Positions 7,020 to 15,832 of a stretch of 64,000 nt of DNA are shown piece after piece (position 1 is the stretch's first letter; each line of letters opens with the position of its first letter). Source of the stretch: a virus; the IMG/VR virus record IMGVR_UViG_3300009514_000001, positions 62,001-126,000 of that record; one strand, 5' to 3'. Position numbers and translations under genes: made by a program. The notes below the pieces were generated by a model. It was given only the letters and a program-made list of their open reading frames with translations, was not told where the DNA came from and searched no databases.

Positions 7020-7126
7020 GACCCACTCCAGGTCGACGTGACAGCCATCTCCTGGCCGTCAAACGTCGTTGTTGTCGGAGGGGCCGCCCCCAGCCTCCAT
7101 GCCTCATTGCAGTGTTCGCAGGTCAC
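7016..7126 (-). CDS. 36-aa CxxC micro-protein between the UvrD-like and metallopeptidase genes
   Basis: GTG at 7126 overlaps the TGA of the UvrD-like gene. The frame runs 36 codons and its stop overlaps the ATG of the next gene (ATGA, 7016-7019). A GGAGGA ribosome-binding site precedes the GTG. The product begins VTCEHCNEAWRLGAAPP, with one CxxC pair. The double overlap and ribosome-binding site support a real gene. It might instead only couple translation across the junction. Confidence 0.5.
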   Translation of the reverse strand: MTCEHCNEAWRLGAAPPTTTTFDGQEMAVTSTWSGS

Positions 7127-10100
7127 ATGTCCTCCGGGAGGAACTCGCCCCACTTGGCCCTCAGTTCCTCGGGACCATTTTGGCGTGAGGAGAAGCGACT
7201 CAGGATGTCCTCTGAGGGCCACTCGACGTCTGGTAGGTCTTGGGCCAGGAGCTGGTCCGCCTCGACGTCAGAAAGCCACGAGGACGTCCTCTCGGTGAAG
7301 TCTTCGCTGGGGATGCAACCCTCGGTGACGAACCGACTGGGCTTGCTCCTAATCGTAACCCCCTTCTTGGTGGTACCCAAAACGTCGGGCCGGACAATGG
7401 TCACCGAATCCTCGCCGCGGGTTACGGCCACGTAGGCCAGGCGGCGCTCGGACGCGATGTCTTCCTCAGACTCCGAATTCGGGTGTGGGAAGCCGCCGTG
7501 CCCAGGACCACCCCCCTCCCACATGGGGACGAACAGATGGGGAGCCTCCAGGCCCTTCCATCCGTGGACGGTGTCGAGCTGAACGGCATTGACCGCAGCG
7601 TCGAAATCGGGGTCATTCGGGTTGTCAGACTTCTGGAGCTTGGCGTTGGCTCGCTCCAGTTCCGACATGTAGGACGCGAACTCGTCGATACTGGGGTATG
7701 ACGAAGCGGCTGTCTTCAGGATGGTCAGAGGGCCTAGAGCATAGTCCTCAATGGCCTGCTCCAGGGTGACATCCTCAGTCCCCTTGAGTGCGCTGGCCGA
7801 GACATCCTCCATCGCCTTAGCGTCGTTCTTGACCCGCTCGACGAGGTTGTCGGTGATGCTCTTGTCGTCCTGACCACCCTTGCGGTCAAGGATGTAGTTG
7901 AGCAGCCCCTGGGTGTCGAGAGGAGTGTCTCGATCTTTGCTGCTGAGGAGAGTAATCTCCTGGAGATAGTCGGCGAAGGGCTTGACGTACTCCCGGTTGC
8001 GTCGCCGTGCACGGCCGACGTAGACCTCATCCCAACCGCCACCGAGGAGCCAGGCCAGGAGGTTCTTACCTCTCGCCTTGGAAGCCGCCTTCTTGAAGGT
8101 GTTGATTGAGATGCCCCAGTTCAAAGACCTGAGGGCATCCAGGACCAGGGGGTCGACCCTCTTGGCCGGCTCCGTGAGAGCCGAAGCCCCCATATTGGAG
8201 AGTTGCATCAGACTCAGGACGGACTTGGCCGGGCCCTTGAAGAAGTTGTACTTGGACCGGAACGGGATGCCGAGCTGAATCATGGCAACCCCGTACTCGT
8301 AGGCCTCGCGGTTGGTCCTCACGGCAATGCCGAAGTCCCGGGCCTTGAGAGAAGCATCGTCACCCTGAACCTGGTCGGCGATGGCCTGAGCAACGTAGGG
8401 ACCGAGGGCCTCCCGGGACGGAACCGTGACCTCTCGGATGCTGCCCTCACCCTTGCGTTCGACGTTCGCCTGGCAGACCATCTTGATCTGCTTCTCGTTG
8501 TGGGCAATCATCTGGTTCGCCGCGTCGACGATGGCCGAGCCGGACCGATAGTTCATCCGCAGAATCTTCGTCTCGAACCCTTCGCCGCCGGGAGTCAGGT
8601 CCGACTTCTCGATGAAGAGGTCGGGGTCAGCTCCGCGGAAGCTGTAAATAGAGTTGTGTGAGAGGATGCCGTTGGCGAAGAAGTTGGAGGCGTCTTCAAC
8701 ATCCAGGTCGACGAACTTGGTGTCCTCCGTCCGATTTACGGCGACCACCTTCTCTTGGACGATGGTGTACTGGGCACCTTCCGGAAGGTTGGGTCCGCTG
8801 ATGGCCCTCCCCTTGAACATGGGGACCAACACCGGAACTGTCATACCGGGCTTGACCGCGGACGCCGTCACCAACCTCATCGGTCCCTCAGGGGTGCTCA
8901 AGCGCCGGGACAGCATTGCCCCGGTCCGTTGCACGACGTCCTGGGCAAATGCGAGCGCGTCGCGATAGTTGGCGAACCACCGGCGAAGACGGTTGCGTCC
9001 TTGGGCGGTCCTCACAAACCGCACCCCCTCCAGGCAGTCGTCCAGGTCGTAGCCGGTCCACTCCATCGCTACCTGAGTGTTCGCTCCAGAGTGGGCAATC
9101 ATGTTGAGGGTACGACGCTTTCGTCCGTGTTTTGTGTAGCTCCGTGACATCCAGTTGGGCAGGTCGAAGCTCAGGTTGCGTGCTTCTAGTAGCCTCCCGC
9201 CGTTCCTTCCGAACTCCCGGAACAAGGTCTCGATACGGTCCTGGTTGAGACCCCTATGCACTCCGTTGAACACTGCGGTGGGGATTCCGTAACGGAGACT
9301 GTACTGAGTCTCTTTCAGGAGGGCCTTTTCGCGGTCCTCACAGACATCGATGACCCAGAGCTTCTCGGCCTTCTCCAGAAAAGCTCTCCCACCGAAATGG
9401 TTGAGGTACTGGGTGTCCTTACCTTTGTTGGTGACACCTACCCGGAACCCCATATCCCGGCGCCACATCAGATAGACGATGTGCTGGCCGCCCTCAGTGA
9501 TGATGTCTCCGACCCACAGCTTATGGTTGGGTGACATCAGGAGGTGCTGTCCACCCTCGGTGATGACATCCAACCCCCAGGTCCACGACGATTTCACAGC
9601 ATGACGTACCTTCTGGGGGACGACTTTGCCGTTGCGGTAGGAAAGGACCACGTCCCCCGGCTGAATAGCCGAGGCGTGCTTGCTGTTTCCTCCTGGTGTT
9701 GCAATGACCGAGTTGGCGGCCACGCACTGCTTGTCGTCTCCAATCAACGCCAGGGTGTCGGCTGTCATGTCTCCGTCTTCCCGTGGCTCCTGTGTTTCAG
9801 GGTCGTAATACCCAGCAACCAGGCCGACAAATAGGTGTTGGCTGTTGTGCGAGAGGATGTCTCCTCCGAAGAAATTGGACGCTCTCTCGACCTCAATATC
9901 GAAGAACTCACCTCCATCGACGAGGGCAACCTCCTCAATTATCTCCAGCTCCACAGAGGATTCGCGCAGAGGAGGCAACGGGTCCTCGGCCCTTCTAAGC
10001 TGCTCTTTCCGCATTAGAGTGTGAAATTTTTCTCTCGCCCCCTTACCCATCCCCGAGCAGTCAATGCCGAGACGAGAGGCCAGTCTTCGGTACTCGGACA

Positions 10101-13100
10101 AGGGGAGGAGTTCGGAATACCTAACATCTACCAACCCGCCAGTCTTCACTACCGGAACGGCCATGCCAGGGAACAGAGAGGAGGCTGTGGTAAGGGGGAG
10201 TTTTTCTCCTCCAATCCTTAGGTTGTCCAGAAGAAAGGAACCGTTTGTCTCAGCGACTTTCTCTGCCAGCTTACGAGCTTCGACATAGGAAGGAACCAAC
10301 TTGTTAAAGGTACGACGACCCCCTTTGACCACATAGGTTGCTAGCCCGCAGCTATCTACGTCGTCTCCAGACCATGACATCGAGACCCTAGAACCGACTT
10401 GATACCGGACAGACCGATGAGCATTGAGAGAAACGACCCTTCGAACCTCCTTGCCCCTAGTACTCGTCTGATTGACCCAATGAGGGTAGTCAAAGTAGAG
10501 ATCATGGGCCTCCAGTATCCGTCGTCCGTTATGTCCGAACTCCAAGAACACCCCGTTGATACGCTCCTGGTTACACCCCCGAACAGAGCCCCGAACAGAG
10601 CCCTCGTAGAGGTAGGTCGGAACCTGGTAGCGAAGGGAGTAGAGCTGTTCCTTGAGGAGAATGTCCTCCTCTTCACCCACTTCCAAGAGCCAAGCGCGAT
10701 CTGCCCTTTCTGAACCAGCCCTACTTGAGGAGCCTCCCGCACTTCGAGAAAAAGGACGAGTCGAGGCACCGATACGAAAACCGAGGTCCTCCCGGTACAT
10801 GAGGTAAAGACCCATTTGACCCTCGGGAAGGAGGCCTCGGAAAGGGGTCGCATAGATGCGGTGGTTGGGGGACATCACCAGCTCACGTCCAGAGGAGGTG
10901 GTGATACGATATCCCCTCGACCAGTTGCTCTTTTTCTTGGCCAACACCCTGTTGTAGACCACCTTTCCATTCTCGAACGAGAGGACTGAGCCGCCCACCT
11001 GGACATCACGGATGGCCTTCTCCCCTTCCGGAGTGTAGACGAGGGTCGACCCTAGGACGCAAGCATTCAAATCCTGAGCTTCGTCGACGACGACCATTTT
11101 GAACCGACGTTGGATGCGAGTCCGCACGTTGCGGTTCTCAATCATCATCTTCGAGGCGCCGATGAGCATGTCATCGAAGTCGCCCTGGCCCTCGTACTCG
11201 CTGGCGTTTCCCTTGAGCCACTCGTAGGCCCCGTAGACTGCCGCATAGATGGAGGCGTTAGACTGGCTGAGTGCCCCGTCTCTGGCCCCATCCTGAACAG
11301 CCTTGCCGTGTTCCTCGTGAGCCGCCTTGCCAGGGGCCAGAAGCTGGCCCTTGGTCTTTGAGACGTAGAGGGCGAAACGACCAATGGGGATGGCCGACTT
11401 GGAGTCGCCGGACCCTTCATGGAAGTCATCGTCCCAGGAGGCCCCCAAGTTGAACCACTGGTTCGCCGGCTGCTCTCCCCAGATGGGATTCTTGCTCTTG
11501 ACCCGACCTGACCACGGGGGCTCGTCGGTTTCATCACGGGCGGTCCTTAGGACCGAACTTGTAGTCGCCACAGAAGCGAGCTTGTAGTGGCCCCACCCCC
11601 GACGTTGGAGGGCTCGACGGGTACCTCCGCGCTCATTCTGGTCGGAGGTGACGGCATAGCCCAAGGCACGGTTGATGAAGTCCTTCTGCTTCTGAGTCAT
11701 CTTGGTGGGGTCGACAGGACTCGACTTCCACTTCTGAATGATGGATTGGGACTGGCGGTTCCACCTACTTGGACCGTACTTGCCTTCGTTCCATTTCAGG
11801 AAGTCCATGACGGCAAGAAACACTGAAGAAAGCTCGTCGATTCGCTCTTGGGACTCGTCGACATCGCCCTGCACCTTGGGGAAGAAGGTGGCTTCCGCGT
11901 CGGGCTGGGGCCAGGAGTCCTGCGAGGGCATCATGAGAACCTGGAGGATGGACAGACGAACCAGCTCGGCCTGGTCATATCCTGAGATGATCTTGCCACC
12001 TCTCCTCTTGCCGTAGGTCATACCCATCTTCAGAGCGACGCTGTGGGTCGTCCCGAAGCCTGACTTGCCCTGGCGGTCGGCGTCGATATCGCCGCCGTAG
12101 TTCTTGACGCGCTCAATAAGCTCGGCGCTCGACTTCTTCGTGAAGGAGCAGGCCAGAATCTGGTTGGCCGTCAGACCCACCTCGTTCATATGGTAGACGA
12201 TCTTGCCCGCCAGAACTCTCGTGTTGTGAGAGACAACACCGTTCGCAAGGAAGCTGTGCGTTGTCGGGACCGTGAAGTCATAGACCCGGTGGGTACCCTC
12301 CACACGACGCACCGACACCACCTCGTCAAGGCACATGTCGGAGAGCTTATGGAGAATAGCCGCCTCTGGTCCTTCTGCACCTTTCACGAGACGTTTGAGT
12401 TGCGCCCTTGACGGAGTTCGGTTGCCGAGCAAGTAGTGCTTGACCTGGACCCATCGGTCATCCATCAACAGCGACTGAGACTTCCCGTGCCATCTACCGG
12501 CTTGCTTCCACCACTCTCGGACACCTTTGAGAAGGTCTCCTACATGGGGTACTCCGATGTTGGGGTTGCAGTCCTTTGCGCACAGACTATTCAGGTCATC
12601 GGCCTTCTTGAAGTCGTATCGGAACCCAACGACCTCCCGGAACCCCCGGAGCTGGTCACCGCTGATGAGGATGCGCCAGTACGTGTGGTCGTACCCCTCA
12701 ACATGCTTGGGCTTGAGCATTCCTACAACGCCGAGGCCCAGGAGCATCTGGTGTACCTGACGGGCAAGCGTCTCTGAGGCTGACAACCACTCGAAAGAAC
12801 GGTCTCCAGTAGCCGTGCCGTCTGTATCAAACAGACCCTGCAAAAACCTGATCCTCTCCGCGTCGGAAGAGGACAGGAGCCACGCTGGGACTATCTTGTC
12901 TCGCGCGGAGGAGAAGAACATTCCCTGCTGACGGAGACGCTCCTGAAGTGAGGCACTCCAAAACGTGTGAGTAACGCTCTTCATGTCCTCTTTGGTTGTC
13001 TCTTTGGTTGTCTCTTTGGGTTGCTCGCCCCAGAATTTCTGGGCTAGGCGATAGAAGTGAGAAGGAAGGAAGTCGCCCCCACGAGACCAACAAACTCTGG

Positions 13101-14358
13101 TCTTCTTCGAATCACACCAACCATCACCCATGAACATGCCCAGGAGGTATGCCTCTTCCGGGTCGACGTTCTCCTTTCCCGTGTCAAGAGCATACCCAGG
13201 CTTGAGGACTACGAACTGCCCCTCTTTCATGACATCGAGACGCGTCCACACGGATTGCCCGTCCCAAGTCAGGAGAGGGTGCTCTGGAGTCCCTCGTAGG
13301 CGGATGCCTGAACGAGTTTGGACTTCGATGACCTTGCTCTCCCCCATGTCGAGCCAGGTGGCCTTCTCCAGAGTTGTGTCCAGGGTTTCCGGATTGACCG
13401 ACTTGACCCAGTCCTTTCCACTACACTGATCTAGGCGGAAGGTACCACCCTCAAGTGCCACAAGGGCATCTCCCGTCAGGCATTTGCCCGATCCCGCCCC
13501 GGCTGCAATGACAGCCCGGCCCCGAACCAGCATCGCATCCTCCTGCTCCGGAGAGAGGTTGATGTGTTTGCCAGTCTGTGTCCTGAATTCCTGGGCGGGG
13601 GGGATGGACTTCGAGGCCGCCACAGCCGCTACTGAGGTAGGAGCTTGGCTCGTCTCGACGACCTCTTCGATGCGAGCGTTCAGGGCCGCTTTTCGCTCCT
13701 TGAGAGCTACGGAGCGAGCTTCTGTGGGGTCTGTGGAGGAGATGGCCTGCTTGACGTCTGCGACCTTCTCAGCCAGTATCGCAACCGTCTCGGCGTCCGA
13801 CTGGGCCTCTTCGGTCTCGCTCAGTCCGGCGCCGAGGTTCTGTGCCGCGACCTTGACCCAGTTGCGTGGCTTGACGATGCCACTGACGGCCGGGATGGCT
13901 GCCAAGGCCCTCAGGACGGCCGCCGGGTCTTCCAGCTTCGAGGCATGGAGAACGCCCTTGACGGCGGCTCGGGAGCGACCCGTGAACACACTGCGTAGGA
14001 CGTCTGCCTTGTTGACCAAACGACTGAGAGCTGTGGTCAGGAAGTCTACCTGAGCGAAGACGACGACGTCGGCGCGACCTTTGGCCCGCTTCGCCTTGTT
14101 CATCTTGCCCTTGACGCCACCAATGCGTCCCTCCTCGACCAAGGGATACATGTGCTTCTTTAGGTTGGCCTCCATCTCCTTGCGATAGAGACGGGCGATC
14201 TCAAAGCCCCGCTTGAGATGGTCGTCGCGACCGCGGGCTTCCATACCTCGGGCGTAAGCCCCGAACCCAACCCAGAAGACACTGAGGTCCACCAGGCGGT
14301 CTGGTGTAGTCACATGGTCGCTGCCTTTCTTCTTCGCCGCTGCTTCGCGAGTAGTCAT
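7123..14358 (-). CDS. UvrD/PcrA-like superfamily 1 DNA helicase interrupted by three inteins (2411 aa precursor)
   Basis: Removing the three inteins leaves a helicase of about 1227 aa. Its first ~265 residues are a helical, charged region I do not recognise. The SF1 helicase motifs follow: Walker A AGAGSGK|T, motif II DEAQDLN, motif III GDDKQ|SIYSFRGAD, motif IV MNYRSG, motif V VHGWKGLE and motif VI ERRLAYVAVTR. Bars mark intein junctions. All three inteins start with Cys and end His-Asn, and the following residue is Thr, Ser and Ser. ATG 14358 has GAGG seven bases upstream. The likely role is 3'-5' unwinding in phage recombination or repair. Catalysis depends on splicing, since the P-loop and motif III are split. 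Confidence 0.93.
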   Translation of the reverse strand: MTTREAAAKKKGSDHVTTPDRLVDLSVFWVGFGAYARGMEARGRDDHLKRGFEIARLYRKEMEANLKKHMYPLVEEGRIGGVKGKMNKAKRAKGRADVVVFAQVDFLTTALSRLVNKADVLRSVFTGRSRAAVKGVLHASKLEDPAAVLRALAAIPAVSGIVKPRNWVKVAAQNLGAGLSETEEAQSDAETVAILAEKVADVKQAISSTDPTEARSVALKERKAALNARIEEVVETSQAPTSVAAVAASKSIPPAQEFRTQTGKHINLSPEQEDAMLVRGRAVIAAGAGSGKCLTGDALVALEGGTFRLDQCSGKDWVKSVNPETLDTTLEKATWLDMGESKVIEVQTRSGIRLRGTPEHPLLTWDGQSVWTRLDVMKEGQFVVLKPGYALDTGKENVDPEEAYLLGMFMGDGWCDSKKTRVCWSRGGDFLPSHFYRLAQKFWGEQPKETTKETTKEDMKSVTHTFWSASLQERLRQQGMFFSSARDKIVPAWLLSSSDAERIRFLQGLFDTDGTATGDRSFEWLSASETLARQVHQMLLGLGVVGMLKPKHVEGYDHTYWRILISGDQLRGFREVVGFRYDFKKADDLNSLCAKDCNPNIGVPHVGDLLKGVREWWKQAGRWHGKSQSLLMDDRWVQVKHYLLGNRTPSRAQLKRLVKGAEGPEAAILHKLSDMCLDEVVSVRRVEGTHRVYDFTVPTTHSFLANGVVSHNTRVLAGKIVYHMNEVGLTANQILACSFTKKSSAELIERVKNYGGDIDADRQGKSGFGTTHSVALKMGMTYGKRRGGKIISGYDQAELVRLSILQVLMMPSQDSWPQPDAEATFFPKVQGDVDESQERIDELSSVFLAVMDFLKWNEGKYGPSRWNRQSQSIIQKWKSSPVDPTKMTQKQKDFINRALGYAVTSDQNERGGTRRALQRRGWGHYKLASVATTSSVLRTARDETDEPPWSGRVKSKNPIWGEQPANQWFNLGASWDDDFHEGSGDSKSAIPIGRFALYVSKTKGQLLAPGKAAHEEHGKAVQDGARDGALSQSNASIYAAVYGAYEWLKGNASEYEGQGDFDDMLIGASKMMIENRNVRTRIQRRFKMVVVDEAQDLNACVLGSTLVYTPEGEKAIRDVQVGGSVLSFENGKVVYNRVLAKKKSNWSRGYRITTSSGRELVMSPNHRIYATPFRGLLPEGQMGLYLMYREDLGFRIGASTRPFSRSAGGSSSRAGSERADRAWLLEVGEEEDILLKEQLYSLRYQVPTYLYEGSVRGSVRGCNQERINGVFLEFGHNGRRILEAHDLYFDYPHWVNQTSTRGKEVRRVVSLNAHRSVRYQVGSRVSMSWSGDDVDSCGLATYVVKGGRRTFNKLVPSYVEARKLAEKVAETNGSFLLDNLRIGGEKLPLTTASSLFPGMAVPVVKTGGLVDVRYSELLPLSEYRRLASRLGIDCSGMGKGAREKFHTLMRKEQLRRAEDPLPPLRESSVELEIIEEVALVDGGEFFDIEVERASNFFGGDILSHNSQHLFVGLVAGYYDPETQEPREDGDMTADTLALIGDDKQCVAANSVIATPGGNSKHASAIQPGDVVLSYRNGKVVPQKVRHAVKSSWTWGLDVITEGGQHLLMSPNHKLWVGDIITEGGQHIVYLMWRRDMGFRVGVTNKGKDTQYLNHFGGRAFLEKAEKLWVIDVCEDREKALLKETQYSLRYGIPTAVFNGVHRGLNQDRIETLFREFGRNGGRLLEARNLSFDLPNWMSRSYTKHGRKRRTLNMIAHSGANTQVAMEWTGYDLDDCLEGVRFVRTAQGRNRLRRWFANYRDALAFAQDVVQRTGAMLSRRLSTPEGPMRLVTASAVKPGMTVPVLVPMFKGRAISGPNLPEGAQYTIVQEKVVAVNRTEDTKFVDLDVEDASNFFANGILSHNSIYSFRGADPDLFIEKSDLTPGGEGFETKILRMNYRSGSAIVDAANQMIAHNEKQIKMVCQANVERKGEGSIREVTVPSREALGPYVAQAIADQVQGDDASLKARDFGIAVRTNREAYEYGVAMIQLGIPFRSKYNFFKGPAKSVLSLMQLSNMGASALTEPAKRVDPLVLDALRSLNWGISINTFKKAASKARGKNLLAWLLGGGWDEVYVGRARRRNREYVKPFADYLQEITLLSSKDRDTPLDTQGLLNYILDRKGGQDDKSITDNLVERVKNDAKAMEDVSASALKGTEDVTLEQAIEDYALGPLTILKTAASSYPSIDEFASYMSELERANAKLQKSDNPNDPDFDAAVNAVQLDTVHGWKGLEAPHLFVPMWEGGGPGHGGFPHPNSESEEDIASERRLAYVAVTRGEDSVTIVRPDVLGTTKKGVTIRSKPSRFVTEGCIPSEDFTERTSSWLSDVEADQLLAQDLPDVEWPSEDILSRFSSRQNGPEELRAKWGEFLPEDM
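8653..9726 (-). mobile_element. Intein 3 of the UvrD-like helicase, sister of intein 2 (358 aa)
   Basis: Precursor residues 1545-1902, inserted inside motif III (GDDKQ^SIYSFRGAD). It begins CVAANSVIATPGG and ends ASNFFANGILSHN with Ser at +1. Block B is MSPNHKLWV. Its centre has IVYLMWRRDMGFRVG, then LLKETQYSLRYGIPT, NQDRIETLFREFG and FDLPNW, collinear with intein 2. A diverged internal duplication of ITEGGQH flanks block B. It is about 50 residues shorter than intein 2. Confidence 0.92.
9844..11061 (-). mobile_element. Intein 2 of the UvrD-like helicase, non-LAGLIDADG central domain (406 aa)
   Basis: Precursor residues 1100-1505, inserted just after motif II (DEAQDLNA^SQHLF). It begins CVLGSTLVYTPEG, has MSPNHRIYA as block B, and ends ASNFFGGDILSHN with Ser at +1. 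No LAGLIDADG helix is seen. Instead the centre has GLYLMYREDLGFRIG, then LLKEQLYSLRYQVPT and FLEFGHNG. All of these recur in intein 3. The YLM(x7)FRIG arrangement recalls the GIY-YIG nuclease core, but this is tentative. A 12-bp tandem repeat encodes GSVR twice (10577-10603). Confidence 0.92.
12223..13482 (-). mobile_element. Intein 1 of the UvrD-like helicase, LAGLIDADG type (420 aa)
   Basis: Precursor residues 293-712, inserted after Lys of the P-loop (GAGSGK^T). It begins CLTGDALVALEGG and ends HSFLANGVVSHN, with Thr at +1. GTPEHPLLT is splicing block B (TxxH). The central endonuclease has two LAGLIDADG-like helices, LLGMFMGDG and LQGLFDTDG. Acidic residues are kept in both, so the nuclease may be active. 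The endonuclease tail (HTYWR, then VVGF, then VPHV) resembles that of the SNF2 intein. A 12-bp in-frame tandem repeat encodes ETTK twice (12988-13019). Confidence 0.93.
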
Positions 14359-14461
14359 CCGCTGGCCTCAATCAAGGTCAAACCGTACGAGGAGGTCTCT
14401 CTCTCTTACAAGATATCGACTTTCTATCGACCCACTAGATCACACAAAGGCGCAGGGGTCT
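14359..14461. other. Short intergenic region upstream of the UvrD-like gene
   Basis: 103 bp. It contains two direct TATCGAC copies (14414-14420 and 14425-14431, 11 bp apart) and the GAGG ribosome-binding site of the helicase gene. The paired repeat could be an operator. I could not identify a convincing promoter. Confidence 0.35.
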
Positions 14462-15055
14462 TTAGTCGGGCATCTCCAGGACGCTCTCAGCCTTGGCCTG
14501 GACAACTTGTCTCTGGCTGTCTTTCCGGGCCAGCTTCTCAGAGCGTCGCATATGCTCGAAAACACGTTGGGTGCTCCCTTTGAGATGCCGGTTCCCCTCT
14601 CGGGTCGTGAGCCCCACCGCGCCGGTCTTGATGTCCTTAACCAGGGAGGGCTCCATGTTCTGGATAGTGATGGTCCACTCGAAGGGCATCACGTCGCCGG
14701 CCCCAATCCAGAGAGCCCCTCCGTCCCCGCCGCGGACGACCTCAGTCTTCTTGAAAAGGAGACGTCCCGGCTTCTTGATAGGGTCATCGGTGCGTAGTCG
14801 CAGCTCCAGGTCGAAGAAGGTGACCGGGATGCGAATCGCAGGAGAGGAGAAGGTCAGGGTGAATCGGAGCTTGAGGTTGGCGTCGCCCTTGATGATCTCG
14901 TCGAAGGAGTTGACCACGCCCCACCCAACGACATGGATGACCATGGCATCCTTGTCGACCAGGCGATCGAGGACCTCCTGTTCATCCTCCGACATCGGGG
15001 CGTAGAGGAAGTTAGGGTTCCCACCACCAAACATGTTGCCGTCAGCCATCGCCAC
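14462..15055 (-). CDS. Hypothetical protein (197 aa)
   Basis: Not recognised. It starts MAMADGNMFGGGNPN. The middle (about residues 60-130) is a beta-rich stretch (LKLRFTLTFSSPAIRIPVTF), and the C-terminal third is basic and helical with SEKLARKDSQRQ. It overlaps the cold-shock-domain gene upstream by 14 bp, so the two are probably co-translated. No membrane segment or metal site is visible. Confidence 0.6.
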   Translation of the reverse strand: MAMADGNMFGGGNPNFLYAPMSEDEQEVLDRLVDKDAMVIHVVGWGVVNSFDEIIKGDANLKLRFTLTFSSPAIRIPVTFFDLELRLRTDDPIKKPGRLLFKKTEVVRGGDGGALWIGAGDVMPFEWTITIQNMEPSLVKDIKTGAVGLTTREGNRHLKGSTQRVFEHMRRSEKLARKDSQRQVVQAKAESVLEMPD

Positions 15056-15494
15056 CTCGATTGAGAATCCGTACGTGACAAGCCCGGGGATTGCCGTCTC
15101 TCAGACCAGGGTAGAACTCTACCTCGTCGCCGGGCTTCGGAACATGATTCTCTCGGACTTCACTTCGATGGAGGAAGAGCGATTGGTCCCCACTCTGGAT
15201 GAACCCGTACCCTCTGACAGTGTCAAACTTCTCGACACGACCCCGCACGGGGGTTGTGTCAGATAGTCTGATGACACGGTCCGCCCGGGGGGCCTTGCGG
15301 CCTGACCCGAGGTCGAAGTCTACATGAACCTCGACATGCTCACCAGCGATAGGCGGTGGTGGGTCATCTCCCCCACCTGGACCGTGTTCGAAACACGCCA
15401 GGTGGAAGAAGGCCTCCCTGCCTTCCTCGTCGCGGAGGAATCCGTACATTTTCGCGACGAGATATCTGTGGATGTGCATGCGTACCGTGGCCAC
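15042..15494 (-). CDS. Tandem cold-shock-domain protein (150 aa)
   Basis: The C-terminal half (about residues 83-145) matches a CspA-like domain: RGRVEKFDTVRGYGFIQ, with RNP1-like GYGFI and RNP2-like SLFLHRSEV, then KPGDEVEFYPG. The N-terminal half (VAKMYGFLRDEEGREAFFHL, then HVEVHVDFD) looks like a second, diverged copy. Such domains bind single-stranded RNA or DNA and can act as RNA chaperones. A role in phage RNA metabolism or host regulation is possible. Confidence 0.75.
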   Translation of the reverse strand: MATVRMHIHRYLVAKMYGFLRDEEGREAFFHLACFEHGPGGGDDPPPPIAGEHVEVHVDFDLGSGRKAPRADRVIRLSDTTPVRGRVEKFDTVRGYGFIQSGDQSLFLHRSEVRENHVPKPGDEVEFYPGLRDGNPRACHVRILNRGGDG

Positions 15495-15501
15495 ACGAGC
15501 C

Positions 15502-15717
15502 TCACTCCGGAGCTTGGTTCAACGCGTCCAGAATCTCGGCTTTGGTGTTCCGACTGGTTACGTCCAGGCCGCGCTCCTGTGCAGCCTGTAGAAGCTCGGC
15601 CTTGGTGTTGCTCATGGAGAGCACCTCGGGTTCCGAGACGGGTTCTGGCACCGGGGCCGGGGACTCGGGGAACTTCCGAGCCCTTCTCTTCATAAATGGG
15701 GGTGTCCACTGACTCAT
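15502..15717 (-). CDS. Small SAP/HeH-like domain protein (71 aa)
   Basis: The C-terminal ~35 residues (SNTKAELLQAAQERGLDV, then RNTKAEILDALNQ) contain two NTKAE helices in the helix-extension-helix pattern of SAP/HeH/Rho-N-like nucleic-acid-binding motifs. The N-terminal part is basic (MKRRARK) followed by a Pro/Glu-rich linker. I chose ATG 15717 because GAGGAG lies nine bases upstream. The ATG at 15726 would touch that motif directly, and the frame extends to 15759. Confidence 0.6.
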   Translation of the reverse strand: MSQWTPPFMKRRARKFPESPAPVPEPVSEPEVLSMSNTKAELLQAAQERGLDVTSRNTKAEILDALNQAPE

Positions 15718-15832
15718 GGATGTCATCTCCTCAAGGACGAGTATCTGGCTGGGGGGCACTTTGCCAAGCGCGCCCTCTTCTTAGAGTACCTGGGTTTGGT
15801 CAAGTTCGCGAACAGCACCCGAGACCAGGGCC

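Noticed and set aside
10356-10853. 165-aa minus-strand frame inside intein 2
   Set aside because: Overlaps the intein in another frame. Its Ser/Arg/Thr composition is that of a frame shadow.
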